A DNA stretch of 64,000 nt from Deltaproteobacteria bacterium (GTDB lineage: Bacteria > Myxococcota_A > UBA9042). Location: the NCBI GenBank assembly GCA_020632665.1, contig JACKFC010000013.1, positions 1-64,000 on the forward strand, in the 5' to 3' direction. This document shows, piece after piece, positions 62,955 to 64,000 of this stretch (position 1 is the stretch's first letter; every line of letters starts with the position of its first letter). The notes beneath the pieces were generated by a model, which was not told the origin of the DNA, did not search any database, and saw nothing but the letters and a program-made list of their open reading frames with translations. A program made the position numbers and the translations under genes.

Positions 62955-64000
62955 ATGAGCCGACCGTGTACGACGCGGTGGCTCGCCGTCGCAGCCGCCG
63001 TGTGGATCGGTGGTTGCGCGGTCGAGCCCGACGATGCAGCGACCGCCGTGCCGCCCGAGCTGAGCCTCGGCGCGGCAGAACTCGAGGTCGGCGCGTTGCA
63101 GCTCGGCGCCGAGATCCGCGTCCGCGTCCCGCTGGTCGGTGACGGAGAGGCCGGCCCGGTCCTGCTGGCGCTGCGCGACCCCGCGAGCACCGCGCGCTGC
63201 ACGCTCGGCAGCCTGGACGTGGTGACCAACGGCGCTGAGCGGCAGGCAGAGGGAGAGGTCCGCGTCGGCGCGGATTGCGCGGCGCTGCGCGGTGTCGCAG
63301 GGGTCGAGCTCGTCGCCGCGATGCCGCGGCCCTCCTCGACGCTCGTCGCCCCACCGACCACCTGTGCCCGTGACCTGCGCGGCGGCTGCGAGGCGCTGCG
63401 CGTCACCGACGCCGTCGAGCCGGGCCCGCGCGTCGAGTCGGCGCGGCTGGACTCGAACCTGGTGCTGCTCTTCACGCCGCCGGAGCTGCCCTCGGCCTCG
63501 GCCGCGACGCCCGGTGTGGGCACGCCCGGCGACGCCGCGTTTCGCCTGCCCGCCGCCGCGGTCGACCCCGCGGCGATGGCACCTTCGCTGCCCGCTACGG
63601 TGATCCGCGGCAGCGCGCGGCTCTCTGCCGCCGAGCCCGGCGCCGCGTCGTCCGACGCGCCCGCGCTGAGCATCCGCATCCGATCTGCCGAGGGCGACGC
63701 CGACTGGCAGCCGCTCGCCGAAGACGACACCCTCGCCGTCGCCTCCTGGGCCGAGGCCGCGGGTACCGTCGGCCAGGTTCGCGAGGTGCCGTTCAGCCTG
63801 AGCCTGGGCGCGACCACCCGCGCGGCGCTGCTCGACGGCCCTTGGAAGGCCACCTCCCTGCTCCAACTTCGCGTCTGCCCGGCCACGGCGGAAGCGGCCG
63901 GCGTCGGCAGCATCGACGCCAGCGCCGCGGAGGGCCGCTGCGTCACGCTTCCGGTCGCCCTCGCGCGCATCGCGCAGGGCCTGCCCGAGCTCGCGCCGGC
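62955..64000 (+). CDS. Lipoprotein, partial (runs off the window)
   Basis: 348 codons to the window edge without a stop. The ATG at 62955 has GGAG seven bases upstream; the leader (RWLAVAAAVWIGGC) ends in a lipobox with Cys19. The following sequence is beta-rich and Ala/Pro-rich with scattered Cys pairs (TTCARDLRGGCEAL) and no recognised domain. Likely a surface lipoprotein like its divergent neighbour. The large minus-strand frame over the same bases is a G+C-bias shadow, since only the plus frame has a ribosome site and signal peptide. Confidence 0.7.
   Translation, partial: MSRPCTTRWLAVAAAVWIGGCAVEPDDAATAVPPELSLGAAELEVGALQLGAEIRVRVPLVGDGEAGPVLLALRDPASTARCTLGSLDVVTNGAERQAEGEVRVGADCAALRGVAGVELVAAMPRPSSTLVAPPTTCARDLRGGCEALRVTDAVEPGPRVESARLDSNLVLLFTPPELPSASAATPGVGTPGDAAFRLPAAAVDPAAMAPSLPATVIRGSARLSAAEPGAASSDAPALSIRIRSAEGDADWQPLAEDDTLAVASWAEAAGTVGQVREVPFSLSLGATTRAALLDGPWKATSLLQLRVCPATAEAAGVGSIDASAAEGRCVTLPVALARIAQGLPELAP

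Overview
The window comes from a G+C-rich genome, most likely a myxobacterium (Myxococcota) or a close relative. This is inferred from the many large secreted lipoproteins with Cys-rich disulfide repeats, RCC1-like propellers, a DUF2330 protein with a MYXO-CTERM-like tail, and GTG starts and 4-base start/stop overlaps throughout. No rRNA, tRNA or CRISPR array was seen.

Layout. (1) 0.2-3.5 kb: a propeller lipoprotein and a complete ISKra4-family insertion sequence. (2) 3.5-16.7 kb: a surface-protein region of visibly lower G+C. It holds an Asp-rich lipoprotein, a modular secreted protein, a Cys-rich/RCC1 lipoprotein and a second, larger Cys-rich/RCC1 lipoprotein gene cut in two by an ISAs1-family element. 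Removing the element and one target-site copy rejoins the two halves in frame into about 1686 codons. (3) 16.7-22.7 kb, minus strand: a five-gene LolA-like / two permeases / ABC ATPase / outer-membrane barrel operon. The barrel gene carries two 205-bp repeats ahead of its signal peptide. (4) 22.8-27.7 kb: a modular secreted protein, a TetR regulator and an amidohydrolase lipoprotein. The TetR promoter and the ABC operon promoter share a 14-bp sequence, a likely TetR operator.

(5) 27.8-44.1 kb: the most unusual part, seven tightly packed genes on the plus strand. They encode three small proteins that look like phage structural proteins, a 1228-aa protein, a short secreted protein, a protein with an NleD-like (M91) zinc-protease signature, and a 2990-aa protein with about six jelly-roll (LamG-like) repeats. 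The locus is bracketed by direct copies of the amidohydrolase gene (614 codons each). The right copy is preceded by a 16-codon remnant of the TetR gene, so the locus probably arrived or was rearranged by a duplication or single-crossover event. A lower-G+C segment (about 32.2-36.0 kb) covers the protease and begins and ends inside the two large genes.

(6) 44.1-48.1 kb: hairpin-rich spacer, a small gene plus an AbiEii-like nucleotidyltransferase, and a VapB/VapC toxin-antitoxin pair. (7) 48.1-53.9 kb: DUF2330 protein, small barrel-like protein, third modular secreted protein, glutathione-peroxidase lipoprotein. (8) 54.0-60.7 kb: an Lrp/AsnC-gltB-gltD operon for ammonia assimilation with 4-base overlaps and a good sigma-70-like promoter. 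(9) 60.7-64 kb: two divergent lipoproteins, the last running off the window.
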